A stretch of DNA of 64,000 bases from assembly GCF_000576555.1 (NCBI RefSeq), contig NZ_CP007145.1, forward strand, positions 3,556,501 through 3,620,500, in the 5' to 3' direction. The notes under the pieces are model-generated. The model ran no database searches, was not told the origin of the DNA, and saw only the letters and a program-made list of their open reading frames with translations. Of the stretch, positions 9,507 to 17,748 are shown in pieces. A program made the position numbers and the translations under genes. Each line of letters begins with the position of its first letter. The stretch's first letter is position 1. This stretch comes from Hymenobacter swuensis DY53. Lineage in GTDB: Bacteria; Bacteroidota; Bacteroidia; Cytophagales; Hymenobacteraceae.

Positions 9507-9833
9507 TTACTTCAGCTTTTCGTTCTGCTGATGGCGGGTAGCGTCGCGCTGGGTTTTCTTGAGGAGGTTGCTTTCCAGGGCTTCGGTCAGGTTAACGCCG
9601 GTTTGATTGGCTAGGCAGATGACCACGAATAATACGTCGGCCAGCTCATCGGCCAGCACTTTGTCTTTATCTGATTCTTTGAACGACTGCTCCCCGTACT
9701 GCCGGGCAATAATGCGAGCCACTTCTCCCACTTCCTCGGTCAGCATGGCCATATTGGTCAGCTCGTTGAAATATCGGACCCCGGTAGTCTGAATCCAGTG
9801 GTCGACGGTTTGCTGGGCTTCTTCGATAGTCAT
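9507..9833 (-). CDS. MazG-like nucleotide pyrophosphohydrolase
   Basis: A 108-residue all-alpha protein. It has the MazG-family metal-binding pattern in two helices: EEVGE (33-37) and DELAD (62-66). The family hydrolyses (d)NTPs to monophosphates and is thought to clean aberrant nucleotides or tune stress nucleotides in the cytoplasm. Single-domain members of about 110 residues are common in Bacteroidota. A TACCTTTC element on the minus strand near 9863-9870 could be its -7 box. The precise substrate cannot be told from sequence. Confidence 0.88.
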   Translation of the reverse strand: MTIEEAQQTVDHWIQTTGVRYFNELTNMAMLTEEVGEVARIIARQYGEQSFKESDKDKVLADELADVLFVVICLANQTGVNLTEALESNLLKKTQRDATRHQQNEKLK

Positions 9834-9887
9834 AAGGAGCAGAGATGATGCGAAACGAAGACGAAAGGTACGGGCAGAACGGTTTGC

Positions 9888-10340
9888 TCATTGCTTCTCC
9901 GAAGAGTCCAGCACAATCGTCACGGGGCCGTCGTTGAGCAACTCCACCTGCATATCGGCCCCAAACTCGCCGGTGGCTACGGCGCGCCCCAGCAGGTCAC
10001 TGACCAGCTGCACAAACTGCTCATACAGCGGAATGGCAACAGGCGGCGGGGCGGCTCCGGTGTAGCTGGGCCGGTTACCCTTGCGGGCATCGGCGAGCAG
10101 GGTAAACTGGCTCACCACCAGAACTTCTCCACCAACATCCTGCACCGAGCGGTTCATCTTCCCTTCCTCATCGGAGAAGATGCGCATCTGTACCAGTTTG
10201 CGGGCCATCCAGTCCAGGCGGGCGGCATCGTCATCAGGAGCGAAGCCGGCCAGCACCAGCAGCCCGGGGCCAATCTGGCCGGTAATCCGGCCTTCCACGG
10301 TCACGCTGGCCTGCCGGACACGTTGGAGCACAATGCGCAT
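9888..10340 (-). CDS. dtd: D-aminoacyl-tRNA deacylase
   Basis: A 150-residue protein starting MRIVLQRVRQASV, the family's standard N-terminus, so the upstream extension to 10382 is not used. The DTD active-site motifs are both present: SQFTL (77-81) and the C-terminal NDGPVT (136-141), which carries the Gly-cisPro dipeptide that rejects L-aminoacyl-tRNA. It removes D-amino acids (and glycine mischarged on tRNA-Ala) from tRNA in the cytoplasm. It lies upstream of the MazG-like gene on the same strand, 54 bp apart, so the two quality-control enzymes may share a transcript. Confidence 0.95.
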   Translation of the reverse strand: MRIVLQRVRQASVTVEGRITGQIGPGLLVLAGFAPDDDAARLDWMARKLVQMRIFSDEEGKMNRSVQDVGGEVLVVSQFTLLADARKGNRPSYTGAAPPPVAIPLYEQFVQLVSDLLGRAVATGEFGADMQVELLNDGPVTIVLDSSEKQ

Positions 10341-10480
10341 ACGTAAATCTGGGTAATTTGCGGGAGAATAAGAAAGCTGCAAGTACGGTGGTATCAGCCA
10401 TAATCAGCACTGATCCGGTCCGACAACCTTTCCCGGTCAACAGTTTTGGCCTGTCTTTTCCTATCCTCTCTACCTCGTAC

Positions 10481-11968
10481 GTGCTGTCCCGGCCTTCCCG
10501 TTTCCTTACTCAGCATCAGCTGCTCTGGCTAGTAGCGGCGCTATTGCTCCTGCTGCCCATCCGGCTGCACGGGCTGGCAGCGGCAGCCCTGCCCGACTAT
10601 GACTCGGTGCGCAACTGGCAGATTGTGCAGGAAATAGCCCGGGGCCAGTTGCAGCACCTGTTTCACCACGGCAGCCCCGCTTTTGCATTAGTGTATGCGC
10701 CCGTGGCGTGGCTTACCACCGATTACCGTGTTTTCCAGCATCTGAACGCCGTGGTGGCCGTGGCAGCGGTGGGGCTGCTGGCCCGGTATATAGCCCGGAA
10801 TGCCCAGTTAAGCGGCTGGCAAACCGGCCTGCTGGTGTTACTGATGGGAACCAGTGTGTTTCTCACCTTTTCCGGCCGCGACTTCACCATGAGTTCCTGG
10901 AGCCTGCTGTGTTTCGCCGGGTTGCTGGGGGCCTATTACCAACGGCTGCACTTTCCGGCGGCTGGCACGCTTTACCGCGCCGGTATCTGGCTGATGCTGG
11001 GCCTGTGCTTCAACTACAAATTTCTGTTAACGTTACCCATTCTGGCCGTGCTGGAATGGTGGCGGGCTGATGGCTTATTGTGGCGGAACGGGCACTGGTG
11101 GCGTATAGCGGCGTTGTTAGCACTGCCTTATCTGGTGCTGGGCGCGGTGGGCGTAGCGGCCGGCTTACCCTGGTATCTGTGGCCGGCTATTTACTACAAA
11201 GTGGCCTTTCCGGATGCCGCCAACGCCGCCGGACGCGCCGCTACTCTCCACCCCGATTTTTTGTATTATCTGCGTTACCTCCGGGACTTTGAGTCGGGGC
11301 TGGTCTGGATAGGGCTGCTGGGGCCGGTACTGCTGCTGCGCCAGCTGCGGCGGGGCACGCCGCCGGGTCTGGAACTGTATCTGGCGGTGTGGGGATGGTG
11401 CCTGCTGGCGGGTATGTCGTTACTGGTAAAGGCCCCCCGGGGCTTGCTGTGGGCTTATGGGTTGTGGTACGCCCTTGGTCTACTGCAGCTGCGGCGGTTA
11501 CCGGTCCTGGCCCTGGCCGGCGTATTACTGGCTGCCATCAGCCTCAACCTCTTCCGGATTCAGCAAGAAGTCTACGCCTATTCGCCTACCAGTTACCCGG
11601 CCGTAGCCGCTTGGCTCAGGACCCATGCGGCCGGTCCGGTGGCCAGCTCTGTGGGCCTGGGCCTGGCTCCCTTTCGCACCCCTAACGATACGGTGCGGGT
11701 GCTGATGCAGGAACAGGACCTGTCCGCATTACGCCGGCAGGGGTACCACTATGTGCTGCTTGATGCGTACTGGCGCGTCACCAACGTGCAGCAGTTCCAG
11801 CAATTGCAGCAGCAGCCGGCCGTGGCGGCGTGGCCGGAGCCGCTGCTGACGTCGCCCTTGCTGTTTCTGGAACACTCCGAGTTTACTGGCTTAGGCTACG
11901 AGGAAACCTTACGCCTGCAACGGGCTGCCCAACAGGACACCGTACAGCTACGCCTGCTCAAACTCTGA
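10481..11968 (+). CDS. Polytopic membrane glycosyltransferase, GT-C/ArnT-like
   Basis: About 495 residues from the GTG at 10481. The longer frame starts at a TTG (10358) only 17 bp from the divergent dtd start, which is unlikely, and no ATG is available. The first hydrophobic helix is followed by a periplasmic-type loop with a conserved acidic residue (LPDYDSVRNWQIVQ), the usual place of the catalytic Asp in GT-C enzymes. About ten membrane helices follow, then a soluble C-terminal part of about 100 residues. Such proteins move a sugar from a polyprenyl-phosphate carrier onto lipid or protein on the outer face of the inner membrane. The substrate is unknown. It is a single gene with its own terminator. 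Confidence 0.72.
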   Translation: MLSRPSRFLTQHQLLWLVAALLLLLPIRLHGLAAAALPDYDSVRNWQIVQEIARGQLQHLFHHGSPAFALVYAPVAWLTTDYRVFQHLNAVVAVAAVGLLARYIARNAQLSGWQTGLLVLLMGTSVFLTFSGRDFTMSSWSLLCFAGLLGAYYQRLHFPAAGTLYRAGIWLMLGLCFNYKFLLTLPILAVLEWWRADGLLWRNGHWWRIAALLALPYLVLGAVGVAAGLPWYLWPAIYYKVAFPDAANAAGRAATLHPDFLYYLRYLRDFESGLVWIGLLGPVLLLRQLRRGTPPGLELYLAVWGWCLLAGMSLLVKAPRGLLWAYGLWYALGLLQLRRLPVLALAGVLLAAISLNLFRIQQEVYAYSPTSYPAVAAWLRTHAAGPVASSVGLGLAPFRTPNDTVRVLMQEQDLSALRRQGYHYVLLDAYWRVTNVQQFQQLQQQPAVAAWPEPLLTSPLLFLEHSEFTGLGYEETLRLQRAAQQDTVQLRLLKL

Positions 11969-11988
11969 AACGGGATAGGTATAAACGC

Positions 11989-12017
11989 AAACCGGCTCCG
12001 CTGAGCGGAGCCGGTTT
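11989..12017. terminator. Bidirectional terminator
   Basis: Fourteen-base perfect arms, AAACCGGCTCCGCT and its complement, around one base, between the convergent ends of the membrane glycosyltransferase and the SGNH-like lipoprotein gene. Confidence 0.8.
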
Positions 12018-12043
12018 CTACATGTAGTTATCTGACAGACCAG

Positions 12044-13402
12044 CTACTGCGGCCGCGCGGTAGTAGGCAGACTATTCGGATCAACGAACGGAATATTCGC
12101 TTGGTAGCTGCTGTTGATGGTTTTGATGAACGCGTTAGCCAGCAGGGCGTTACCCCGGGGCGTGAGGGAATACAGGTCGAGCGAGAAGAAATTACCCCGT
12201 ACCGGCTCCGAGGAATACTCCACCCCGTTCACTGAAATACGCTTGTTTACCTGGAAGAACAGCTCGTTTTCCAGATCCACGGTGGGCAGCAGGTACACCT
12301 TATCGGCTAAACGTTTCAGCTCCGTATTGAGGGCCAGTAGTGGCGAGTTTACCCGGCTGAATTCGGTATAGTCGAGCACGTCGCGGCGCACGATGGGGTT
12401 ACGTTTGCTCAGGCCGTAGCGGGCCGTAACAACAGTGCCGTTGGGCAGCGTTACTTGCTCCGCCGTGCCCAACCGGCTAAGACCTGTGGGCAGAATAAAG
12501 TCACCGGCATCAATCGGCCGTACAATGTTGGCAATAGAGGACCGCACATAAATGGAGTCGGGGCTGTTGCCTTGGGTCAAAGTTCCCCGGATACCGTCTT
12601 TGCCGCCCAGCCGTAGTACGGGCAGGTTCTGAATAGTTGGTAGCAGGGCAATTACGCCCTTTCGGCCATTGGCCGTGAGGCGGTCCAGCACCTTTTTGGC
12701 ATTGGCATTCAGCAATGAGCTGCTGGGAGCCGTGCCACACTCGCCACCATTCAGGATGTAAGGCAGCGCATCACCTAACCCCATAAAGAAGGTAAAGAAC
12801 GTGGCATTAGCCGAAGCATCCGTCACCGTTTGCAGGTAAGTGCGGTTGTCATTGGTAGGCAGCAGGCGCTCAAAATACGGATTGAAAGTACCCGTGCGCG
12901 ACTGATTAGCCGTGTTGCCCAATCCCACCACTTCCACCTGTGTCAGGCCCAGGCCCGGTACTCCCAGGTTCTGGCTGAGCGCCGAAGCGGGAGCCTGCGC
13001 GTACAGAAACGTCGTATCGGCACCGCCGCAGGCAGCTGGGTTGGCAATGTAGTTACCCCGCACGGCCCGGCCTTTCGTTACGCGGGCGGTCTGGGGCAGG
13101 CCCAGGGCATCAATCCCGCGCAGGGTGAGGTAGCCCGTGCCGGTACCAATCGGCAGCAACCCTTGGGTGAAAGTAGCTGGGGGATTAATACGGATGAATT
13201 GCTGCGCCAGCAGCGCCGGATACGCATACTGCTGACTAGTGGCCGTCAGACCACCGTCGCTGATACCGGCCGTGTAGCCGTCGCCGACAGCCAGATACTT
13301 CGCCACGTCCAAGGTGCCGGCAGTTGGCGTGGGCTCTGCTTGATCGGGCGTGCAGCCGGCCAGCAGGCCACCGAAAGCCAACGGCAGAACAGCATACCGC
13401 AT
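12044..13402 (-). CDS. SGNH/GDSL-hydrolase-family lipoprotein, apparently catalytically degenerate
   Basis: A 452-residue lipoprotein; the ATG at 13402 gives a proper signal with lipobox LLAGC (Cys17). The fold is recognised from the N-terminal block (AVGDGYTAGISDGG) and the C-terminal block (SLDLYSLTPRGNALLANAFI), shared by a Bacteroidota SGNH-hydrolase family. The catalytic residues look lost: the nucleophile Ser is Gly42 (GDG instead of GDS or GNS), the block III GxND reads GLGD (208-211) with Gly for Asn, and the catalytic DxxH reads DLYS (409-412) with Ser for His. It is 66 bp downstream of a FadL-type porin and probably co-transcribed. A binding or chaperone role with the porin is an inference. 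Confidence 0.82.
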   Translation of the reverse strand: MRYAVLPLAFGGLLAGCTPDQAEPTPTAGTLDVAKYLAVGDGYTAGISDGGLTATSQQYAYPALLAQQFIRINPPATFTQGLLPIGTGTGYLTLRGIDALGLPQTARVTKGRAVRGNYIANPAACGGADTTFLYAQAPASALSQNLGVPGLGLTQVEVVGLGNTANQSRTGTFNPYFERLLPTNDNRTYLQTVTDASANATFFTFFMGLGDALPYILNGGECGTAPSSSLLNANAKKVLDRLTANGRKGVIALLPTIQNLPVLRLGGKDGIRGTLTQGNSPDSIYVRSSIANIVRPIDAGDFILPTGLSRLGTAEQVTLPNGTVVTARYGLSKRNPIVRRDVLDYTEFSRVNSPLLALNTELKRLADKVYLLPTVDLENELFFQVNKRISVNGVEYSSEPVRGNFFSLDLYSLTPRGNALLANAFIKTINSSYQANIPFVDPNSLPTTARPQ

Positions 13403-13468
13403 CGACTGGCGAAACGTCAGCCCCGAAAAGTGAAGATGAAAGCGTTGCATGAGGAAGGTCGGTAGCAG

Positions 13469-14704
13469 TTATTTCTTGGAGCCGAACGAATACGATACCC
13501 CGGCGGCCAGGGTGTGCACCATGGTACGGTAGGTACCGGCAATATTGGGCGACTGGTACTGGGTGCGGTTCACGCGTGCGGTACGGTTGCCGGCCATATC
13601 CAGACTGTAGCCCAGGTCCAGCATCACTTTGCTCAGACGCAGACTCACGCCCAGTGCGCCCCCGAGGCGGTTGCCGTCGGGCAACTCCGGCGAAATGTAC
13701 TCGTCGCGCACCGGTGACTCGTCGTAGCTCACGCCGGCCCGCAGCAGCAGGTCTTTCGAGACTTCGTACTCCCCCCCTACCCGGAAGGCCATGGCATCTT
13801 CGTAGCGGCGGCCGTTGCGCACGCGCGGGCCGGTCTGGGCTTCGAAGTTAAGCGAGTCGTAGCTGCTCCAGCCGGTTAGGGCAAAATCGAACGTAACCAG
13901 CAGCTTGTCGGTCATCTGGTCGGCCAGACCTACCGCCAACGACGACGGTAGCTTTACTTCCGTATTGAAGCCAGAGCTGGCCGGATACCGGTCGGCATCC
14001 AGGGCCGGCACGTTCCGGTAGTCGGCGGTGCCGTTGTTCACTTTCAACGTTACCGGTCCCCGGAAGCTGATACCAAACGACAAATCGTCGCCGGTACGGC
14101 CGTACATGCCCAGGTTGTAGCCCAGGCCGCTGCCGCTGCCTTCGTAACGGGCCGTGGCCTCCAGGTCGTCATACTGACCCAGGCTCCGCTCCCGCTTGAG
14201 GCGGCCGTGGGCGTAAATGACGCCGGCCCCCAGGCTGAAGTTGTCATTCACCTTGAAAGCGGCCGTGGGCTGCACAAACACCGTCTGCATGCTGGCCGAG
14301 CGCACTATGCTGCTGCCTTCCCAGAAGGACGGCCACTTGGTATCGTAGCCGAAGGGCGTGTTAATACTCAGGCCCACTTTCACCCGGTCGTTAATGGGGT
14401 GCGTGGCGTAGAAATACCCGCCGGGCATAACCACAAAATCCTGCTTGGTCTGGAGCCGGGAATCGGTACCCAGAAACGACGTGGTGCGGGCCGTGCCCAT
14501 ACCACCGAAGCTTAGGTGCGTGAGCGAATCCAAGTGGCCCAGGATACCGGGGTTGTAGAAAATACCCGACGCGTCGCGGGAGTAGGCCGTGGCGGCCCCG
14601 CCCAAACCCAATAGACGGGCATTCTGGGGGCCATTCTGAAAGCCACCAGCCGAAGCCGCGTACGAAAGAAACAAGAAACCAACAGGGAGGAAACGTCGCG
14701 TCAT
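13469..14704 (-). CDS. OmpP1/FadL/TodX-family outer-membrane protein
   Basis: A 411-residue beta-barrel protein starting MTRRFLPV with a signal peptide cleaved after AASA. The mature N-terminus (GGFQNGPQNARLLGLGGAA) and the following DASGIFYNPG segment are the FadL-family hatch region, and the protein ends SYSFGSKK. FadL barrels let long-chain fatty acids or other hydrophobic compounds diffuse into the outer membrane and leave laterally. An upstream extension to 14776 is rejected because the signal peptide begins at 14704. It is the first gene of a two-gene unit with the SGNH-like lipoprotein. Confidence 0.9.
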   Translation of the reverse strand: MTRRFLPVGFLFLSYAASAGGFQNGPQNARLLGLGGAATAYSRDASGIFYNPGILGHLDSLTHLSFGGMGTARTTSFLGTDSRLQTKQDFVVMPGGYFYATHPINDRVKVGLSINTPFGYDTKWPSFWEGSSIVRSASMQTVFVQPTAAFKVNDNFSLGAGVIYAHGRLKRERSLGQYDDLEATARYEGSGSGLGYNLGMYGRTGDDLSFGISFRGPVTLKVNNGTADYRNVPALDADRYPASSGFNTEVKLPSSLAVGLADQMTDKLLVTFDFALTGWSSYDSLNFEAQTGPRVRNGRRYEDAMAFRVGGEYEVSKDLLLRAGVSYDESPVRDEYISPELPDGNRLGGALGVSLRLSKVMLDLGYSLDMAGNRTARVNRTQYQSPNIAGTYRTMVHTLAAGVSYSFGSKK

Positions 14705-14844
14705 GCAGGCAGTTTTTCGGATAATAGGCTGCAAAGGTAGCTGGAATTCAGCTGAGTTGAGAGCCGAATATTGCACGCGGAAGATTGACCACGGAGCGTT
14801 TTTTTGCTTTCTGTCGCCGAATTATCACACCAGTATTTTGCCTC

Positions 14845-15879
14845 CTACCGCTTGATGCCCAAGCTGTCGAGGCGCTGCTGGTAGCGGCGGGCATTCTGCC
14901 TGTGCTCGGCGTACGTGGCCGCAAAATCGGAAAAGCCGCTGCCGTCGGGGCGGGCACAGAAGAATACGTAATCGTGTCGTGCAGGCTTGAGCACCGCGTC
15001 CAGGGTCTGGCGGTTGGCGGAGGTGATAGGACCGGGCGGCAGGCCCTTGTGCTTGTAGGTATTGTAGGGTGAATCCACCAGCTTATCCTTATTCAGCACC
15101 CGCTTTACGCCAAAGTTGCCGATGGCCCAGAGCAGCGTAGGGTCGGCCTGCAGGCGCATCCCTCGGCGGAGTCGGTTGAGGTAGGCCCCGGCAATGAGGG
15201 GCTTATCGGTTTTCTGGGCGGTTTCGCGCTGCACGATGCTGGCCAGCACGTGTACTTCAGTAGGGCTGAGCTGCAGGGAATCGGCACGGCGGCGGCGCTC
15301 GGGCGTCCAGAAGCGGCGGTGTGTGGCGGCGGCCGAGTCGAGAAACTGCCGGGCCGTGGTGTTCCAGAGCAGGCGGTAGGGTCCGGGCAGAAATATGGTC
15401 AGCACGGTAGTAGTATCAAGCTGATACCGCCGCTGCAAGTCAGCATTATCCTGCAACAGGCGGCGCAGGCTCATGGAGTCGGTTTCGAGCTGCCGCGCCA
15501 CCTGCCGGGCCAGTTGGGGCTTGTACTTAAAAGCATCAAGGGTGAAGGCCACCGTATCCTGCTCGCCCCGGCTCAGCATTTCCACCAAGGCGCGGTTGCC
15601 CAGCCCCGGCCGCAGCAGGTAGCGGCCCGGCTGCACCCGGGCCGGGTAGTTCTGCCAGCGCGCCACCCTATCGAAGTTCACCTCGTCGTGCAACAGCTCG
15701 TATTTGCGCAAGGAATCCAGCACCGACCCGTAGTCGGCCCCAGTGCGGATGTACAGGTAGGCCGGCCCAAACGCTGAGTACCGCACGTTGGGCTTCCAGA
15801 GCACGTACCACGCGCCGCCCAGCCCCGCTAGCACGGCCACGCTTAACGTCAGCAGGAAAATCAGCCAGAATCTACGCAA
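14845..15879 (-). CDS. mltG: Endolytic peptidoglycan transglycosylase MltG
   Basis: A 344-residue protein of normal family length. It has one N-terminal membrane anchor (residues about 4-24, FWLIFLLTLSVAVLAGLGGA), a LysM-like region, and the YceG/MltG catalytic domain. The active-site block ASIVQRET and the following GMRLQADPTLLWAIG and SPYNTY...GLPPGPI motifs are all present. It cuts nascent glycan strands next to the inner membrane and so sets their length. The start codon gives the anchor directly. It lies downstream of the RamB-like gene on the same strand, but a repeat element separates them. Confidence 0.95.
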   Translation of the reverse strand: MRRFWLIFLLTLSVAVLAGLGGAWYVLWKPNVRYSAFGPAYLYIRTGADYGSVLDSLRKYELLHDEVNFDRVARWQNYPARVQPGRYLLRPGLGNRALVEMLSRGEQDTVAFTLDAFKYKPQLARQVARQLETDSMSLRRLLQDNADLQRRYQLDTTTVLTIFLPGPYRLLWNTTARQFLDSAAATHRRFWTPERRRRADSLQLSPTEVHVLASIVQRETAQKTDKPLIAGAYLNRLRRGMRLQADPTLLWAIGNFGVKRVLNKDKLVDSPYNTYKHKGLPPGPITSANRQTLDAVLKPARHDYVFFCARPDGSGFSDFAATYAEHRQNARRYQQRLDSLGIKR

Positions 15880-15902
15880 GATGATAAGTATTTAAAACTG
15901 TA

Positions 15903-15990
15903 ATCCTGAGCTTACGAAGGACCTTACAGCACTTGAACAAGTCATTCAACAGGCTTCAGGCGTGTATAAGGTCGTTCGCAAGCTCAGGAT
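15903..15990. repeat. Intergenic inverted-repeat element (GTCATCC/GAAGGACCT type)
   Basis: Two 24-base arms (15903-15926 and 15967-15990) are inverted copies with 22 matches, starting ATCCTGAGCTT, around a 40-base loop. The core (ATCCTGAGC...CGAAGGACCT) has the same layout as the elements at 21873, 49925 and 63956. It sits between mltG and the RamB-like gene, and no coding sequence is present. Confidence 0.8.
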
Positions 15991-16026
15991 GACCGTGGTT
16001 TTCTTTTCAGCTTAACCCCAAGCCAC

Positions 16027-17514
16027 CTACCGCTCGTTCACCAGCGCCGCTACGGCAGCTTCCAGTTCCTGCTGGCGCTGGCGGCGCTCCACTTCTACCG
16101 GGGCGGCGGCACGAACTTCGCAGTCGGGGATGGTACACCGCTCGCAGGTCTCGTTTACTTGCTTCTGCACGATGGCCGCGTCGTCGAGAAAGCGGATTTT
16201 CTGGCGCAGGTTGTCGTCGCAGAGCAGGCCCACAGTCACGCTTACGGCAGGCTCGGTGGCCGAGCCAGCGCGGGCCAGCGTCAGGCACAGGTACTCGTCG
16301 CCGTTGGGGTAGTGGGAGCGTTGGGCACCCAGCGTATAGTTGGGCGCGTCGGGGGTGGCGGGCTGCTGGCGCAGTTCGGCTATCAGGCGCAGTGAAATCC
16401 AGCGGCGGCAATAATGCTCGTGCAGCTCATTGCCGTGCGGGTTGTGCAGGCGCGAGAGGTGCAGCTCCTTGGTGAGCTTAAAGGCGGCCGAGGAGTTGGC
16501 TTGGTCAAAGCGCAGGAAAAACAGGCTCTGGATGCCGAAATGGCGCGGCAGCAGGTTGGTGATGCGCTGCATGAACATCTCTGGCGACACATCGTACTTG
16601 GCCAGCAACTCCAGTAGCAGGGCCGGCTCCCACTTCTTGGCGTTGAAAAAGCGTGTCAGGTCGCGCACCAGCGTTTCTTCCTCCATCAGCAAGGCTCCGG
16701 CGAAGTAGCTGGCCTTGAAATTATTGAGCACCTCCTCGAAGGAACGCACTGGGAAGGAGGCATTTACATAAGGCCGCTCTTTAAGGCCTACGTAGTTGAA
16801 GGCCACTTCCCGGCCCAGCACGAAGCCTTCCTGCGCCCCGCTCAGCCCCTGCCGCAACAGCAGCCGCCGCGACTTGGGCTGAAACACCGACCGCAGCCGC
16901 CCCAGGTGCACATACTCATCCAGCCCGGCGCGGTCGATGGTGTAGCCGTATTTCTCCATCAGCACGCGCTCCAGCTGGGCACGGTCCAAGGGCGCGGCGG
17001 CCGGCAGCTTGTGCTCCACCGCAAACGTGCGTACGTCCTGCTCCAGCTCCTCGAAGTAGTTGTCGTGCATCTCCTGGAAGGAGCGCAGCGCGGCCAGAAA
17101 AAAGTGTTCCTGGCGCATCTCGTAGTTGCGGGCAATTTCGAAGAGCGTGCTGATGAAGGCGTTCATCTTGGCCGGGGCGTCGGCAATCAGCTCCACGATG
17201 CGCAACGGGTCCAGCCCGAACATATCCAGCGGAAACTCCTTCAGCAAATCCGACTGCAGCAGCTCGGAAATGGGCTCCAGGCGGCGGCTCAAGGTCAGCG
17301 ACGTGAGCTGGTCGTAGGTCACGCCCAGCACCTTGCTCAGGCTCAGAATCTTATCGGCCTTGGGGTACTTCTTGCCCTTCTCAATCTCATTGAGGTACGA
17401 CACCGATACGTCGCAGGCGCGGGCCAGCTCGGCGGGCGTGAAGCCGCGCTCCTGGCGCAACTCGCGCAGTTTCAGGCCGAAAATTAACCGGACAACTTGG
17501 CCGTGACTCAGCAT
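16027..17514 (-). CDS. RamB/ScfR-type XRE-family transcriptional regulator
   Basis: A 495-residue regulator. Residues 9-70 form an XRE helix-turn-helix (LRELRQERGFTPAELARACD...SYLNEIEKG). The middle (about 180-300) resembles the ImmA/IrrE-like domain of short-chain fatty-acyl regulators, but the HExxH metal site is replaced by REVAF (235-239). The C-terminal domain carries CERCTIPDC (Cys457, Cys460, Cys465), the cysteine cluster typical of RamB/PrpR-like (DUF2083-type) proteins. In actinobacteria RamB controls acetate and glyoxylate genes. Here the gene is divergent from aceB, 234 bp away, with inverted repeats over both promoters, so control of aceB/aceA and itself is likely. The acyl-CoA ligand is inferred from the family. 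Confidence 0.88.
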   Translation of the reverse strand: MLSHGQVVRLIFGLKLRELRQERGFTPAELARACDVSVSYLNEIEKGKKYPKADKILSLSKVLGVTYDQLTSLTLSRRLEPISELLQSDLLKEFPLDMFGLDPLRIVELIADAPAKMNAFISTLFEIARNYEMRQEHFFLAALRSFQEMHDNYFEELEQDVRTFAVEHKLPAAAPLDRAQLERVLMEKYGYTIDRAGLDEYVHLGRLRSVFQPKSRRLLLRQGLSGAQEGFVLGREVAFNYVGLKERPYVNASFPVRSFEEVLNNFKASYFAGALLMEEETLVRDLTRFFNAKKWEPALLLELLAKYDVSPEMFMQRITNLLPRHFGIQSLFFLRFDQANSSAAFKLTKELHLSRLHNPHGNELHEHYCRRWISLRLIAELRQQPATPDAPNYTLGAQRSHYPNGDEYLCLTLARAGSATEPAVSVTVGLLCDDNLRQKIRFLDDAAIVQKQVNETCERCTIPDCEVRAAAPVEVERRQRQQELEAAVAALVNER

Positions 17515-17615
17515 ATGAATAGGGTGGTGAAGTACAAAGGGGAGCAGAATAGCACAACTGAGGAGCCGAAAGCATGCTGTATTTGCACGTCAGTCAAATT
17601 TTCCAGCACTACTCC

Positions 17616-17633
17616 GCAAATCTACGCCTTTGC
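17616..17633. promoter_or_regulatory. Inverted repeat GCAAA-N8-TTTGC on the RamB-like gene promoter
   Basis: GCAAA (17616-17620) and TTTGC (17629-17633) are separated by 8 bases. They overlap TAGATTTG on the minus strand (17617-17624), a perfect -7 box for the regulator gene. This fits autoregulation. Confidence 0.5.
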
Positions 17634-17650
17634 ACTTGTTCTGAAAAATT

Positions 17651-17694
17651 AGCGAATATTCGCTTGTTTAATAAAATTCGCTTTTGTACGTTTG
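17651..17694 (+). promoter_or_regulatory. aceB promoter with overlapping palindromic operator
   Basis: TTG at 17664-17666, a 20-base spacer and TACGTTTG at 17687-17694 form a full Bacteroidota promoter. A perfect 14-base palindrome, AGCGAATATTCGCT (17651-17664), abuts the -33 element, and a third ATTCGC half-site lies in the spacer (17676-17681). This arrangement suits a repressor such as the divergent RamB-like protein. Confidence 0.7.
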
Positions 17695-17748
17695 ACATGT
17701 TCATTCGGAACCTCTTTTCTATCTGCCACTTACCTAACCGCCTAGCCT

